A stretch of DNA of 64,000 nucleotides. Source: Adiantum capillus-veneris. Lineage: Eukaryota > Streptophyta > Polypodiopsida > Polypodiales > Pteridaceae. Positions 35,152 to 47,410 of this stretch are shown here, piece by piece. The position numbers and the translations under genes are program-made. The notes beneath the pieces are model-generated. The model did no database searches and had not been told where the DNA came from. It saw only the letters and a list, made by a program, of their open reading frames with translations. Where the stretch lies: assembly GCA_014529385.2 (NCBI GenBank), contig CM043942.1, positions 112,996,141 through 113,060,140 of the forward strand. Direction: 5' to 3'. Position 1 is the first letter of the stretch, and every line of letters begins with the position of its first letter.

Positions 35152-35842
35152 GCGTCATCCACTAGTTCATCAGGTAGCTTGTGTTTGCTGCTTGATATTC
35201 CAGATTTCATCCTGACATTGCAAGTACTTCCACATGGGATGTATTGTCAAAGATGATGTATGTCTGTTGAGGGTTTGCTGGCTGTGAGTCACGCACAAAC
35301 AACCGCCGCAGCGGTTACAGCATACTGTGGGAAATTTGTGGATGTATGACTTTGTGGGAAGTCTATGTACTGTCAGATTTACTGCAGCCTTTGTTAAGGG
35401 TCGAGTGAGGTTTTATTGAGCTGGGGGATTCTCGAATGTTGAGATCCTTTCGGTGATACAGGTCTTGGAGCGATCCCTCGAGCACCCTTAGATAGGCAGC
35501 TAGGATGTATTGATTGTGAGTTAGACAGTTGGGATTGCATCTTTGCTTTACTGCCGTTGAGGCATTGTCGCAGTCTATGCTTACAGGACAGTGACAGGAC
35601 AGTCAGAGACAGTACAGATGCAGGACAGGTTTACCCGCAGCTTACAGTGTCAGAGAGACAGGGTTTTTTGGTCTTTTTTTAGTACACCTGAGCCATTTTA
35701 CAAAGGAGACTCTGCCAAATTTTTTGCAGAATCTGAAGCTTTCTTGGTTCATTTGACAGGTTGATATTGGTTCAGAGGTCAGTTTACAGGGAAAACTTTG
35801 CCGAATTTTTCCCAGGAAAGTAAACCACTGTGAAGCGTAGCT

Positions 35843-38800
35843 ATGGCTAGATCACAGGACACTGCTCTTTACAATATCAAGAAGCTGGATGGAACCAATT
35901 TCCCATTGTGGAAGAAGCAGATTTGGCACGTGTTGGTACAAAACAAGTAGATAAAACCTATAAAGCTCAAGGGGATAAAACCAGAAGATATGGACGAAGA
36001 TGAATGGAGCGAAATGGATGAATTGGCACTTTCTACCATTATGTTGACTTTGGCAGAAAGCGTTTACTTCAATGTAGCAGACGAGATGTCGGCTTATCAA
36101 GCATGGTTAAAGCTGAGTGATCTTTATGAGAAGCAGAGTGCAGCTTCACAGGTATACTGGCTTAAGAAGCTTGTTGACTTGAAGATGAAAGAAGGGACAC
36201 CTATGTCCAATCATCTGAATGAATTCAACACAATCTATAGTCAGTTGTCAGCTCAAGGTGTCAACTTTGATGAACCTGTTAGAGCTATGTTCCTGTTGAT
36301 CACATTGCTGGAAAGTTGGGACACTTTTCGCACAGCTTTGAGTAATTCTACACCTCCAGATGGTTTGAACATAGCAGGTGTAGAAGGAAGTCTGCTTACT
36401 GAAGAAACCAATAGAAAGACAATGGACAAAGGCAAAGGAACAGCCTTAGTTGTCAGGGGAAGGACCAAAGAAAAGTACAAAGGTGGAAAGAGGAATCAGT
36501 CTCGTAGCAAGTCCCGCAGTGATAAAGGCAAGAGTGACATAGAATGCTACCATTGTGGCAAGAAGGGTCACATGAAAAGAGACTGCAGAGAATGGAAAGC
36601 AGAAAAAGGCAAAGAGAAAGTTGAAGACCATGGTGAGAAGAACAAGTCCTCAGTGAAGATTCAAGAAATAAATGTGACAAACACTGTTGCAGAGGATGAC
36701 AGTCTAGTGTCAGGAGACATCTACTTCTTGAAGAATACAATGGACTCAGCTCTTCTTACAGCATCTGATGGAAATGCACTGAGTGACTGGATTATAGACT
36801 CAGGGGCATCACTTCATGTGTCTCCAAACAAGGAGTGGTTTACCTCTTATGTGACCACTAAAGATCATGTTTGGCTAGGCAATGGGCAAACATGTGAGAT
36901 CTTAGGTGTTGGAGATGTTCAATTGAAGTTTTAGAATGGCTCTTCTTTCACGCTGAAGAATGTGAGACATGTTCCCGCAATTACAAAGAGCTTGATCAGC
37001 ACAGGTTTACTTGATGATGCTGGCTACGTCACCACTTTTGGACAGAACATGTGGAAGATATCCAAGGGTTCTATGACAGTAGCACATGGAGTAAAGTCTG
37101 GAGGACTTTACATGAGTTATGTATCAAATGTCTCAAAAAATGTAATCAATGTAACCGAGCAGCCGAACGTTTCTTTGTGGCATAGCCGGTTAGGACATAT
37201 GTCCAAGAAGGGAATGGAAATCTTGTCTCGTTCTAGTTATTTGCCTGGATTTTCATTTAATGATTTTGAATTCTGTGAACATTGTCTATATGGTAAGCAA
37301 ACACAGCAGCCACATAAGCATAGAAGCAGTAGAAGAGATAAACAGTTGGTACTTGTTTATAGTGATTTGTGTGGACCTATGCCTAACCTATCTCTAGGGG
37401 GAGCTTCTTACTTTATGACATTTATAGATGATTACTCGAGGAAAGTATGAGTTTACTTTCTCAAGCACAAGGATGAAGCGTTTAGTGTTTTCAAAACGTT
37501 TGTGACACTTGTGGAGAATTAGAGTGGCAAGAAGCTTAAATGCTTACGCACTGACAATGGTGGAGAGTATGTTTCAAAGGCCTTTCAGGACTTTTGTGAG
37601 TCAAAAGGTATAAAACGTGAACTTACTGCTCCTTACAATCCTCCTCAAAATGGTGTTGCTGAGAGGATGAATAGGACCATACAAGAGAAGGTCAGAAGTA
37701 TGTTGTCTAATGCAGAGCTGCCAAATGGGTTTTGGGCTGAAGCTGTATCAACAGCTGTTCATCTTGTAAATAGATCTCCTAGCAAGGTTTTGCAGAAGGA
37801 TTCAGTGCTAGAGATGGTATGGTCAGGCAAAATGCCTTCATACAAGCATCTCAGAGTCTTTGGCTGTGAGGCATATACTCACGTTCCAAAGGAATTTAGG
37901 AACAAACTTGAGCCAAAGAGTAGAAAGTGCATCTTTCTAGGCTATGGTAATTCTGGTGAGATGGGGTACAGACTTTGGGATCCCGAATCCAGAAAGGTTG
38001 TCCGCAGCAATGATGTTCACTTTAATGAATCCAAATATCATTCTAAACCAGAGAGGGTTGAGGAGATTAGAAGAGTTGTCTTCGAAGAAGATGGACCTGC
38101 ACGTGCAAGAGAAAATGTCAGGGCTCAAGAGGAGCAAGGACAGGATAGAGTGGAACCACAGGTTGTGGCTGAGCTTGGGCCACCTATTGTGCGTAGATCT
38201 GGACGTGTCACGCGACCTCCTGATAGGTTTGTTCCATCTATGAACTATGTCATGTTGACTGATTGCAATGAGCCTTCATGTTACAAGGAAGCAGTGCAAA
38301 TGAAGGACTCCAAGAATTGGCAATTGGCCATGTAGTCAGAGATGAAAGCTCTGCAGAAAAACAAGACATGGAAGCTAGTTAAATTACCACAGGGCAAAAA
38401 GGCTCTACCTTGTAAATGGGTTTACAGGTATAAGATCACCGCTCATGATAGTCAGCCAAAGTACAAAGCAAGGCTTGTTGCCAAGGGCTTTAAGCAAGAA
38501 CAAGGCATTGACTTTGATGAAGTCTTCTCTCCGGTGGTCAAGATGACTACATTGAGATGCTTTCTTGCATTGGTTGCCATATTAGATTTGGTGTTGCACC
38601 AAATGGATGTCAAGACAACGTTCTTGCATGGTGATTTAGATGTGGAAATTTACATGCAGCAGCTAGAAGGGTTTGTTGAGAAAGGCAAGGAAGATTGGGT
38701 ATGCCAGTTGTTAAAGAGTCTTTCTGGCTTAAAACAATCACCGAGGGCATGGTACCATAAATTCCACAAGTTTATGCTTTCTCAAGGCTACAAACGTAGT

Positions 38801-39853
38801 GAGTTCGATCACTGTCTATATACAAAGACAGCTAAGGATGGCAGTTGGCTGATCCTTATTTTGTATGTGGATGACATGTTGATTGCTGGCAAGCACCTGG
38901 AAGAAATTTCAGCTTTGAAGTCAAAGATGGCAAAATCGTTTGACATGAAAGACATGGGTGAGGCAAGTCATATACTTGGTATGTGCATTGAGAGAGACAG
39001 ATCAAAGAAGTTGATTTGGTTATCTCAATCAGAGTATATTGACAAGGTTTTCCAACGTTTCAATATGGAGAAGGGAAAGGCACTGAGTGTTCCACTGCGA
39101 CCATATGTGAAACTTAGCAAAGAAGATTGTCCTGTGTCTGAGGAAGAACAGGCTGAAATGGATAAGATTCCATATGCGTCTGCAGTGGGTAGTTTGATGT
39201 ATGCAATGATTGCTACTCGCCCAGATATTGCATTTGCAGTGGGAGTAGTAAGTCGATACATGTCAAACCCAGGCAAGAAACATTGGGAGGCAGTGAAAGG
39301 AATATTGAGATACCTGAAAGCTACAAAGAGTATGCGTATATGCTCTGGGAGTCAGGAGCTAAGTGTAAAGGGTTTTACAGACTCAGATTATGCAGGTGAC
39401 TTAGACAACCGAAGGTCTACGTCAGGGTATGTCTTTACATTGGCTGGTGGAGCAGTATCATGGCGTTCTAGATTACAAGATTGTGCTACTCAGTCTACTA
39501 CATAGGCTGAATATGTTGCAGCATCAGAGGCATGTAAAGAATCAATTTGGCTTAATCGACTAGTAAGAGATTTGGGAATCAAAGAAGAGATGCCTGTGTT
39601 ATATTGTGATAGTTAAAGTGCTATACAATTGGCTCACAATCCAGTTTATCACTCAAAGACAAAGCATGTGGATGTGAAGTATCATTTCATCAGGGAAATG
39701 CTCGAGGATAAGCAACTTCAGCTTGTCAAAGTTCACACCACAGAAAATCCTGCTGATCTACTTACAAAAGGACTTCCCTCAGAGAGCTTTGCGCATTTTC
39801 AAGCAATTAGGTGTAGGGTAGTACATCACTTCTCTACATCTCTTGTATATTAG
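35843..39853 (+). pseudogene. copia family B gag-pol, copy 2, with seven in-frame stops
   Basis: The start is the ATG at 35843. Zinc knuckle from 36545; protease DSGAS from 36797; LWHSRLGH near 37180; integrase core DNGGEY near 37552; RT YVDD at 38864-38875; RNase H TDSDYAGD near 39380. Stops: TAG at codon 36 (35948-35950), TAG 36932-36934, TGA 37448-37450, TAG 37520-37522, TAG 38333-38335, TAG 39503-39505 and TAA 39614-39616. A 1-bp loss changes the last few codons. The first, third and fourth stops are at the same sites as in copy 1; the others are private. No early frameshift is present, so reading the stops through would give an almost complete polyprotein. Confidence 0.95.
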
Positions 39854-39910
39854 CTTGTATAATAGCTTCTCTCACACTTAAAGTACCACATTGGACTTTA
39901 AGTGGGAGGT

Positions 39911-40102
39911 TGTTGGGGTATAAAGCCCAATGTGGTCGCCCACGTAAGTGGGCGGGCCGCCAGGTATGTACACATATTCTTTTGTAAAAACCTAATAAGA
40001 ACTCACTATGCTCTGCACATTACAGTAGAGCGAGTTCACCATATCGTCCTGCTCTTCTTCTCGCACTCTCTCTCGCGTCGCACTTCCGCTCGTACTCCTT
40101 CA
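39911..40102 (+). repeat. 3' LTR of copia family B copy 2
   Basis: 192 bp, preceded by the polypurine tract AAGTGGGAGGT (39900-39910). Confidence 0.97.
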
Positions 40103-40272
40103 AGAGATAATTGACAATATACAGTCAAAAATAGCTTCAAACTTTGGTACCACCAATATTACGAAAAAGTGGGAAATTTTTCTTGGCATTTTCACACCCA
40201 TGTTGAAAGGAAGGTGGTGCAAGCCAAGTTTTAATAAAAATGGAAATTTGAAGGATGGCAAGGCCTCAAATG

Positions 40273-40273
<1 letters not shown>

Positions 40274-40343
<70 letters not shown>

Positions 40344-40348
40344 TATAA
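40274..40348 (+). repeat. (TA)n microsatellite, interrupted
   Basis: About 75 bp of TA repeats broken by three AAATATAAAT-type units near 40311-40325. Confidence 0.95.
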
Positions 40349-40689
40349 AGTTTAAAAAAAGGCATGGAGAAAGGCTCCACGTAGTTGCAAATCTGCAACC
40401 GGTTGAGAGTCAAAGGAAGGGTGGCTCTCCAAGGAGAAGCTCTAATATTGTTCATCATGAGGATGATGGGCATAATCAGAAGGAAATATGGTATACACGT
40501 GCTTTGCCCTCCTCAAAGGCCTACCTGACTACATGTTAATGAAGTTGAAGTGGCCATAAACCAAGCTCCAAACATCAGATGGAGTATGTTCGCTATCTAG
40601 CATTTTCTCCTTGTAGATATGGTCAATGCTTTCCTCTTGAAGAAGTAGTTTACTTTCTCAGTTGTGCAGTCAAATCGAAAGCAATATGT

Positions 40690-40690
40690 C

Positions 40691-40784
<94 letters not shown>
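40690..40784 (+). repeat. (CT)n microsatellite
   Basis: 95 bp of CT dinucleotides with one TT interruption near 40703. Confidence 0.96.
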
Positions 40785-40787
<3 letters not shown>

Positions 40788-41181
40788 TCTGAGCCCTTCC
40801 TCTTGCAAGCCAGTGTCATTGTTCAATAGACTTATTATTGCAAGAAAGGGAGACATGTTTTTCACTCGATGTAGTGGCACGGGCAGATAAAAGTGGAATA
40901 CTTATATATCTAGAACATGCACACACTACATTAACCCTATCAATATGTGGTTCAAAATGCCTAATTCTTTCTATGGTGGATGAGACGGTAGTTCAATATT
41001 TTGACTATCTATAGATTGCAGTGAGTTTTGGTAGGACCACAATCATGTAGCACAATGGGTTGAAAAGGAAGCCACTATCTACATGCACATAGTGGGTGAG
41101 TGCGACATGGCCTATCCACTTTACTTTGTTTCTTCATGCACTTGACATAGTTTCATCATCAACCTTGAATAGATGTCTATA

Positions 41182-41316
<135 letters not shown>

Positions 41317-41548
41317 TGATGGTATGCAACCCCAACATCTATCTTGATGGTACACTAGGTCAGAAAGTGGCAGCAACAAAGTAATTGTATTGTTGTCAGG
41401 AGCCCATGATGCATAGCTGGAAGTCCCTTGATGACAACAAAGGAGACCGGATAGGTGAGAGATGAAAAGTGGACCAACACGAGCGATCGGCCATCTAGGC
41501 ACCATTAGTGAGGTGCACATGAGGTGCATGGCTCATCTCAACTTTTAG

Positions 41549-43540
41549 GGACATGAGTTGGGTGAGGTGTTGCTGATACTTCTTTACCTTGTAAGATCAC
41601 AAAGCTTACTTCTGAAGAAAGCTTCTCGATTGAGATCCTGAATTTTGCTGGTAGAACCTAGGAACTGCATTACAAGGGGGGCAAAAAATAATGAAATGAC
41701 ATTGTTAAAGTTTTCTCTACCTTCAGGTCCTTCCTGTATGATGTATGTTTTACTTTCTATACTCAGGTCATCCCACCAAGCCCTGAGCATACCCTGGAAT
41801 CCAGCCACAATCATGGAAACAGATTGTCTTTGCGTTAAATCTTTATAGAGGATTCCAAACGTGCAAAGTTGTATATGAACTCGAAAACCTTCCAGATTTC
41901 TTCTTGGGTAAGACCATCTATATCCAGTATGGTCATGTCACCAATTTTACTTACCCCTTTGAGACTAGTAGAGGAAGAAGTGAGAGATTCGACCTTCATT
42001 TTGCTTGTTTCTCTACTAACAGGGTTAATAATCCTAGCCTCCTCATCAGTGCTAATATCAGAGTCTTCTTCAGAGGATGCTGTCAAGTTTGGAAATATTT
42101 GAGGTAAAAACACATCCATCTCATCTAACTTCTTTCTTCATATCCTACGTAAGCATCATCCTGAAACACAATCTAGTTTATGTCTTCTAGCAAGATATTG
42201 GGTACCTCTTCTCCAAGCTGTTGCCTTTCTGCCCAAGTCTGAATCTGTGCATTTTCCCTCCATCGAAGATTAGAATTGAAACCGTCAGCCAAATCTTCAT
42301 CTAAAAAAGAAGACATATGGGATGGGAATTGATTGACAGACTCGATAACAGATTCTTTCTGGATTGCAGAAAACATTCTAGGGAATGTTTTATCTTGACC
42401 GGTTCCTCCAAAAATAATTACAGGTTGTTGTTGCATCTTGTATTCAGGAGTAAAGATCTGTCTTGCTAAAGGAATTGGAGAAGTGAAAATTGCCAATTTA
42501 GATAATACTTGATATTGTAGGACAACCAATTCTTTGATAGCATTAGTATGCCACTTTGATGCAGCCTCGAGTGGTTGCAGTCGAGAATTTGGAGAAGGAA
42601 GGATATAAGGTTGACTGGTAGACATATCCTTGTCGTTGATGGCTTCCTTAGTGAAACATTCAATTCCATTAATAGCAAAATCAGTTGTTATTATCCGATT
42701 ACACAGTTTGCATCTGAAGAGACCTAAGTCTTTGTAGGTCTCGAGATGTATGCATATTATCTTAGGACGAGATTTACTCGAGGAGATTCCAGAGCTGGTT
42801 GATGCAGTACTGTACTGTGGGGGTGCCAGAATAGAAGCAAGCTCCTTTTTGGAATTTGATCTTCCCAAAATTTTGTATTGATCAGTCGAGCCTAATCTTT
42901 CTATCTTCATAGGCTCAGGGTGCTGTACTTCATTCATCAAGGTTTTGGAAATATTCAATTTTCATTCTTCAGGAAACTGAACTTCCTGCCATTCGACCAT
43001 CTCAGGTAGAGTTCCCATGGTTGTGTCATCAACCCTCATCACTATGTTTTGTCCCTTAGAGGATTCTGCATCCTTTAGATATCCAGAATTATAAATAGAA
43101 GGGATACATGTGTTTATAGTGCAGACAATCATTCTATAGCCTATTTGTAAGTGGTCAGCTGTGTTCTTCATATCAAGTCCATTGGTCTTGATTAGTAATG
43201 GGACCACCTCATTAAAGTACCCATCGGTCAGACTACAGGGAAAATTAGGAAAGCATTCTATGTATATCTATCCGTGATGGGACCACCTCATTAAAGTACC
43301 TATCGGTCAGACTACAGGGAAAATTAGGGAAGCATTCTATGTATATCTATCCGTTGGACAGGCTTCCTTAGAGGATGATAATAGTATGATCATTAAGGTT
43401 CTTGTGCCTAGTGTCAAGCAATGCCCCTATACACAAAACATTGAACCCTTTACGAAACAGAGGTATAATATTTACAGCTATGTATTCTATATGGACAAAT
43501 TGGTGGTTTCTCTCCAAAGCCTTCTCTCTAAACTCACTAG
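41549..43540 (-). pseudogene. EPRV family 1, inverted left arm: movement protein to capsid start
   Basis: On the minus strand the order is movement-protein region (43540 to about 42960), a ~261-codon segment of unknown role (42958-42173, with a CKLC pair near its middle), an acidic segment (42119-41835), and the beginning of the capsid region (to 41549). It mirrors 43594-45695. Relative to the right arm about 205 bp is missing from the end of the movement-protein region (near 43068), and a 79-bp duplication (43198-43354) further disrupts it. Similarity to the viral unit ends near 41549. It is not a functional gene set. Confidence 0.85.
43198..43354 (+). repeat. 79-bp tandem duplication within the EPRV left arm
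   Basis: 43198-43276 and 43277-43354 share ATGGGACCACCTCATTAAAG and the following text with two or three differences. The right arm has only one unit, so the duplication arose after or during the inversion. Confidence 0.92.
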
Positions 43541-43596
43541 CTCTTCAAACAGATGGAGGAACTCTTAATGACAAACTTTTATGCAGTAAGGGACAC

Positions 43597-44290
43597 TAGC
43601 TGAGTTTAGAGAGAAGGCTTTGAAGAGAAACCACCAATTTGTCCATATAGGATATATAGCTGTAGGTATTATACCTCTGTTTCGTAAAGGGCTCAATGTT
43701 GCATGTATAGGGGCATTGTTGGACACTAGACATAAGAACCTTAATGATCAGACTATTAGTATCCTCCAAGGAAGCCTATCCAACGGACCGATATACATAG
43801 AATGCTTCCCCAACTTTCCTTGTAGTCTGATTGATAGGTATTTTAATGAAGTGGTCTCCTTACTAGTCAAGACCAATGGACTTGATATGAAGAACACAGC
43901 TGACCACTTATTAATAGCATACAGAATGATTGTCCGTACTATAAATACATGTATCCCTTCTGTTTATAATTCTAGATATCTAAAGGCACATTTGCTCTGA
44001 ATGCCGCACCAAGGTTTTGATATTGCACAAGTGAACAATGAGATGGGTGCAAAAGCATCCACAATAATTAGATTGAAAGATTTACCCTTGTTAGCATCTC
44101 TACCTTCTTGGCCGAAGGATAATGTACCATGCCCAGAGGGCTTCAACATCTTTCTCTCCCTTCTTTTGAGACTCTTACAAGATCGCACTACTCTAAGGGA
44201 CAAAACATAGTGATGAGGGTTGATGACACAACCATGAGGACTCTACCTGAGATGGTAGAATGGTAGGAAGTTCAATTTCTTGAAGAATGG
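43597..44290 (+). pseudogene. EPRV family 1 movement protein region (30K superfamily), unit 1
   Basis: Caulimovirid movement proteins widen plasmodesmata for cell-to-cell spread. The frame at 43620-44000 shows the expected features: an HIGYIAVGI strand, PLFRKGLN, a LLDTRHK block, and GPIYIECFPNFP followed by LLVKTNGLDM. A stop after YLKAHLL near 44000 cuts the frame; it resumes as a separate frame to about 44210, with two further stops. The usual N-terminus is not recognised before 43597 because the inverted-repeat centre lies there. Family assignment is good; genus is not assigned. Confidence 0.8.
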
Positions 44291-44293
44291 AAA

Positions 44294-45060
44294 TTGAATA
44301 TTTCTAAAACCTTGATGAATGCGGTACAACATCCTGAGCCTATGAAGATAGAAAGATTGGGCTTGACTGATCAATACAAAATTTTGGGAAGATCAGAGTC
44401 CAAAATGGAGTTTGCTTCTGTTCTGGCATCCCCACAATATAGTACTGCATCAACCAGCTTTGCAGTCTCTTCGAGTAAATCTCCTCCTAAGGTGATATGT
44501 ATACATCCCAAGCCCTATAAAGATTTTGAGGGTCGCTTTAGATGCAAACTCCGTAATCAAATAACAACAGCTGATTTTGCTATTAATGGAATCAAATGTC
44601 TGATTAAGGAAGCCATCAACGATAAGGATATGTCTACCAATCAACCTTATATACTTCTTTCTCTGAATTCTCGACTTCAACCATTCGAGGCTGCATCAAA
44701 TTGGCATACTAATGCTATCAAAGAATTGGCTGTCCTACAATATCAGGTATTGTCTAAATTGGTAGTTTTCACTTCTCCAATTTCTTTACCAAGACAGGTC
44801 TTTATTCTTGAATCCAACATGCCACAACAACCTGTCATTACTTTTGGAAGAGCCAGCAAAGATAAGACACTCCCCAGAATGTTTTCTACAGTCCAGAAAG
44901 AACCTGTTATTGAGTCTGTCAATCAATTCCCAACCCATATGTCTCCATGTTTAGATGAAGATTTGGCTGGTGGCTTCAATCCTAATCTTCCGTGGAAAAA
45001 ATTGCATAGATTCAGAATTGGGCAAAAAGGCAGCAACTTGGAGAAGAGGTACGCAATATA
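44294..45060 (+). pseudogene. EPRV family 1 polyprotein segment of unknown role, unit 1
   Basis: An open stretch of about 256 codons between the movement-protein region and the acidic segment. The partner in the left arm (42958-42173) is also open over 261 codons, and the two proteins are clearly related. A Cys-containing block (FRCKLRN here, FRCKLCN in the partner) and a Ser-rich stretch are visible. I do not recognise the domain; by position it joins movement protein to capsid. A frame change follows near 45040. Confidence 0.6.
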
Positions 45061-46860
45061 TTGCAAGAAGACATAGACTGGATTGTGTTTCAGGATGATG
45101 CATGCGTAGCATATGAAGAAAAGGAGTTAGATGAAATGGATGTGTTTCTACCCCAAATATTTTCAGACTTGACAGCATCCTCTGAAGATGACTCTGATAT
45201 TCGCACTGATGAGGAGGCCAGGATCATGAATCCCGTTAGAAGAGAAACGGGCAAAATGAAGGTTGAATCTCCCACTTCTTCCTCAACTAGTCTCAAAGGG
45301 GTAAGTAAATTGGTGACATGACCGTATTGGATATAGATGGTCTTACCCAAGAAGAAATCTAGAAAGTTTTCGAGTTCATATATAACTCTGTGCATTATGG
45401 AATCCTATATAAAGATTTAACGCGTAGACAATCTGTTTCCATGATTGTGGTTGGATTCCAGGGTATGCTCAGGGCCTGGTGGGATGACCTGAGTATAGAA
45501 AACAAAATATACATCATGCAGGGAAAAGTTTGACAATGTCATTTCCTTATTTTTTGCCGCCCTTGTAATACAGTTCTTAGGTTCTACCAGCAAAATTCAG
45601 GATTGCAATCAAGAAGCTTTCTTTAGAAGTAAGCTTTGTGATCTTACACAAGTGAAGAAGTATCAACAGCACATGACCCAACTCATGTACGAGTTTTCAG
45701 GTCGATACTTCAAAACTGAGTACAAATAGTATTATGTTACTTCCTTTCAAAATGATTTGCTAATTTGATAAAGGAAAGAATTAAAACTGCTGGTCTGCAC
45801 ATTGATGAAAACATTTCGATGGCTTAGATAAATTCTTTCATCAATGAGGTTACCGATTTAGAATGTGCTCGACTTCGAGTAAAGCAGGACATCAAGCAGG
45901 TAAAAGGATTCAACTCCAGCTGTTGCACTAAGGAAACTAAAGCTCAATAGTTTGGGTGCAAGCAATCTGAGGAGTGTAACTGCAAGGTCAAACAACACAA
46001 AAATAAATATGGAGAGCAGTTCAAAGTGGTTAGGAAAAAGGGAAAGCTTAGCAAAGAAGAAAGACAACAGGTAAAATGCTATATCTATGGAGGACCAGGT
46101 CATATTGCTCCTAACTGCCCGACAAGAAAAAGAAAGTTTGGAAATGTTGTTTTGAAAGACAAGTATGAGTACGAGGTGGTTTATTGCAATGTCCTTTAGA
46201 AAAAGGATTATCTAATTTGGCAATATATCTTGTATAACTCTGATGAATCTGACTCTTCTACTGAAGATTCTATTGCAGAATCTACACCTACAGAAGAGCC
46301 TATTTTCTTCGATGACAATTTCACCAAAATGTATAATATGGTGAAAAAGCCATATTCCTTCACAAAGTTTAAAAGGTATGATTCTTCCATAGAGGATGAG
46401 GCAAATACCAGTACTAGTGAAGAATCTGAAGAATGGAAAAGAAATTCAAGGCCCTTGAAGAGGAATCTATCCAAGAAAGCGCAACAAAGCTATCAACCAC
46501 TACCATTGTTTAGAAGTATGGTTGAAAGAACTTCTAAAATCATTAATCAACCTGAATGGAAGCAGAAGATGAAACAACGAGATGTTTTTATCAGCCAACC
46601 ACCACCGGAAGTGCCACCATCTAAAATCTCCACCACTGGAGAAGCCTCTGCTTCAACCTCCACTTCAAAACAATCACCGAATGGGTATGCAACTGAATTT
46701 ATCCAGGTATGCAGTAAAAATGACAAAGCTATTCTGGATGCTATCCAAGCTGTGCATCTTGAATGCAAAGAATTGGAAAGACGCATAATAACAATGGAAT
46801 CTCAGCTTGCTGCTATTGAAGCCAAATTTGATCAAACTCATGCTATAGCTACTTAGTTAT
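45061..46860 (+). pseudogene. EPRV family 1 capsid region, unit 1
   Basis: An acidic start (EDIDWIVFQDD..., then runs of Glu/Asp/Ser), a central part with LRAW at about 45470, a lysine-rich part, then the CCHC zinc knuckle near 46076-46120, and a second acidic tail (46230-46856). This is the caulimovirid capsid layout: acidic, basic, CX2CX4HX4C. The knuckle here has lost its second cysteine (CYIYGG where unit 2 has CYICGK). Stops interrupt at several points, e.g. near 45727-45729, 45823-45825 and 46197-46199. Confidence 0.8.
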
Positions 46861-46865
46861 CAGAG

Positions 46866-47410
46866 ATGGCAACCCTACAACAAGTGGCTGATGAACCAGT
46901 AAGTGAATGGGTACCTCATCATATTATGAATCTATGTGACGTGATTCATTTTGATGCCAAATTTAATAGAGCCTTTTATTCGGAAGTTTGGATCAAGTTT
47001 CCACACACCCAATCATTCCATGTTGATGCTCTGTGGGACACCGGCTCTGTAATGTCCTACATTAATCAAGCTCTTGTTTCACCCACTTGATTCAATACCT
47101 ACCTTTTGGTATTATTGTCTCCTATGCTAACAATGCTAGGGGAAGAATACAAAAGGTAGTCTCTTGCAAAATTGCAATTGGAAAAGCGAAGTTTCTGATA
47201 ACTCTTTATCTGCACCCTCACCCAAATACAGATCCTACATTAGGTGCAGATCTGGTGTCTCAGATAAATCCTTTCACTATTCTCCCTGACTTATCTCTGC
47301 AGTTTTATGTGAAGACTACAGCTTACGAGGTAAGCAAGAAGTCCAGAGGCACTCTTCTTCTTGGGGGGATGATTCCTACTCTCCCTGATCCTCAAAAAGA
47401 AGAGTGATTC
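46866..47410 (+). pseudogene. EPRV family 1 aspartic protease, unit 1
   Basis: The frame 46866-47090 contains ALWDTGSVMSYINQALV, the retroviral-type aspartic protease active site (DTGS). A 1-bp change in the poly-C region near 47080 shifts the frame, and the protein resumes at 47087-47407 (GADLVSQI and so on). A stop at 47405-47407 separates it from RT. Of the four protease copies of this EPRV in the window, this is the only one that keeps the DTG triad. Confidence 0.82.

Larger units (their letters stand above)
34564..40107 (+). mobile_element. Ty1-copia family B, copy 2 (plus strand), full length but defective
   Basis: Two 192-bp LTRs (34569-34760, 39911-40102) are flanked by a perfect 5-bp duplication AGAGA (34564-34568, 40103-40107). 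Primer site, ~1.07-kb leader, gag-pol and polypurine tract are all in place. The LTRs differ at seven positions by eye (about 3.6%), so this insertion looks somewhat older than copy 1. It is inverted relative to copy 1, about 6.2 kb away. Confidence 0.97.
41549..45695. repeat. Head-to-head inverted repeat of EPRV family 1 (arms about 2 kb)
   Basis: The left arm 41549-43540 and right arm 43594-45695 are reverse complements with scattered changes, separated by about 53 bp. Near the centre CTCTCTAAACTCACTAG on the left pairs with the reverse of CTGAGTTTAGAGAG on the right. The outer limits are at the block CATGAGTTGGGT (left) and ACCCAACTCATG (right). Confidence 0.88.
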
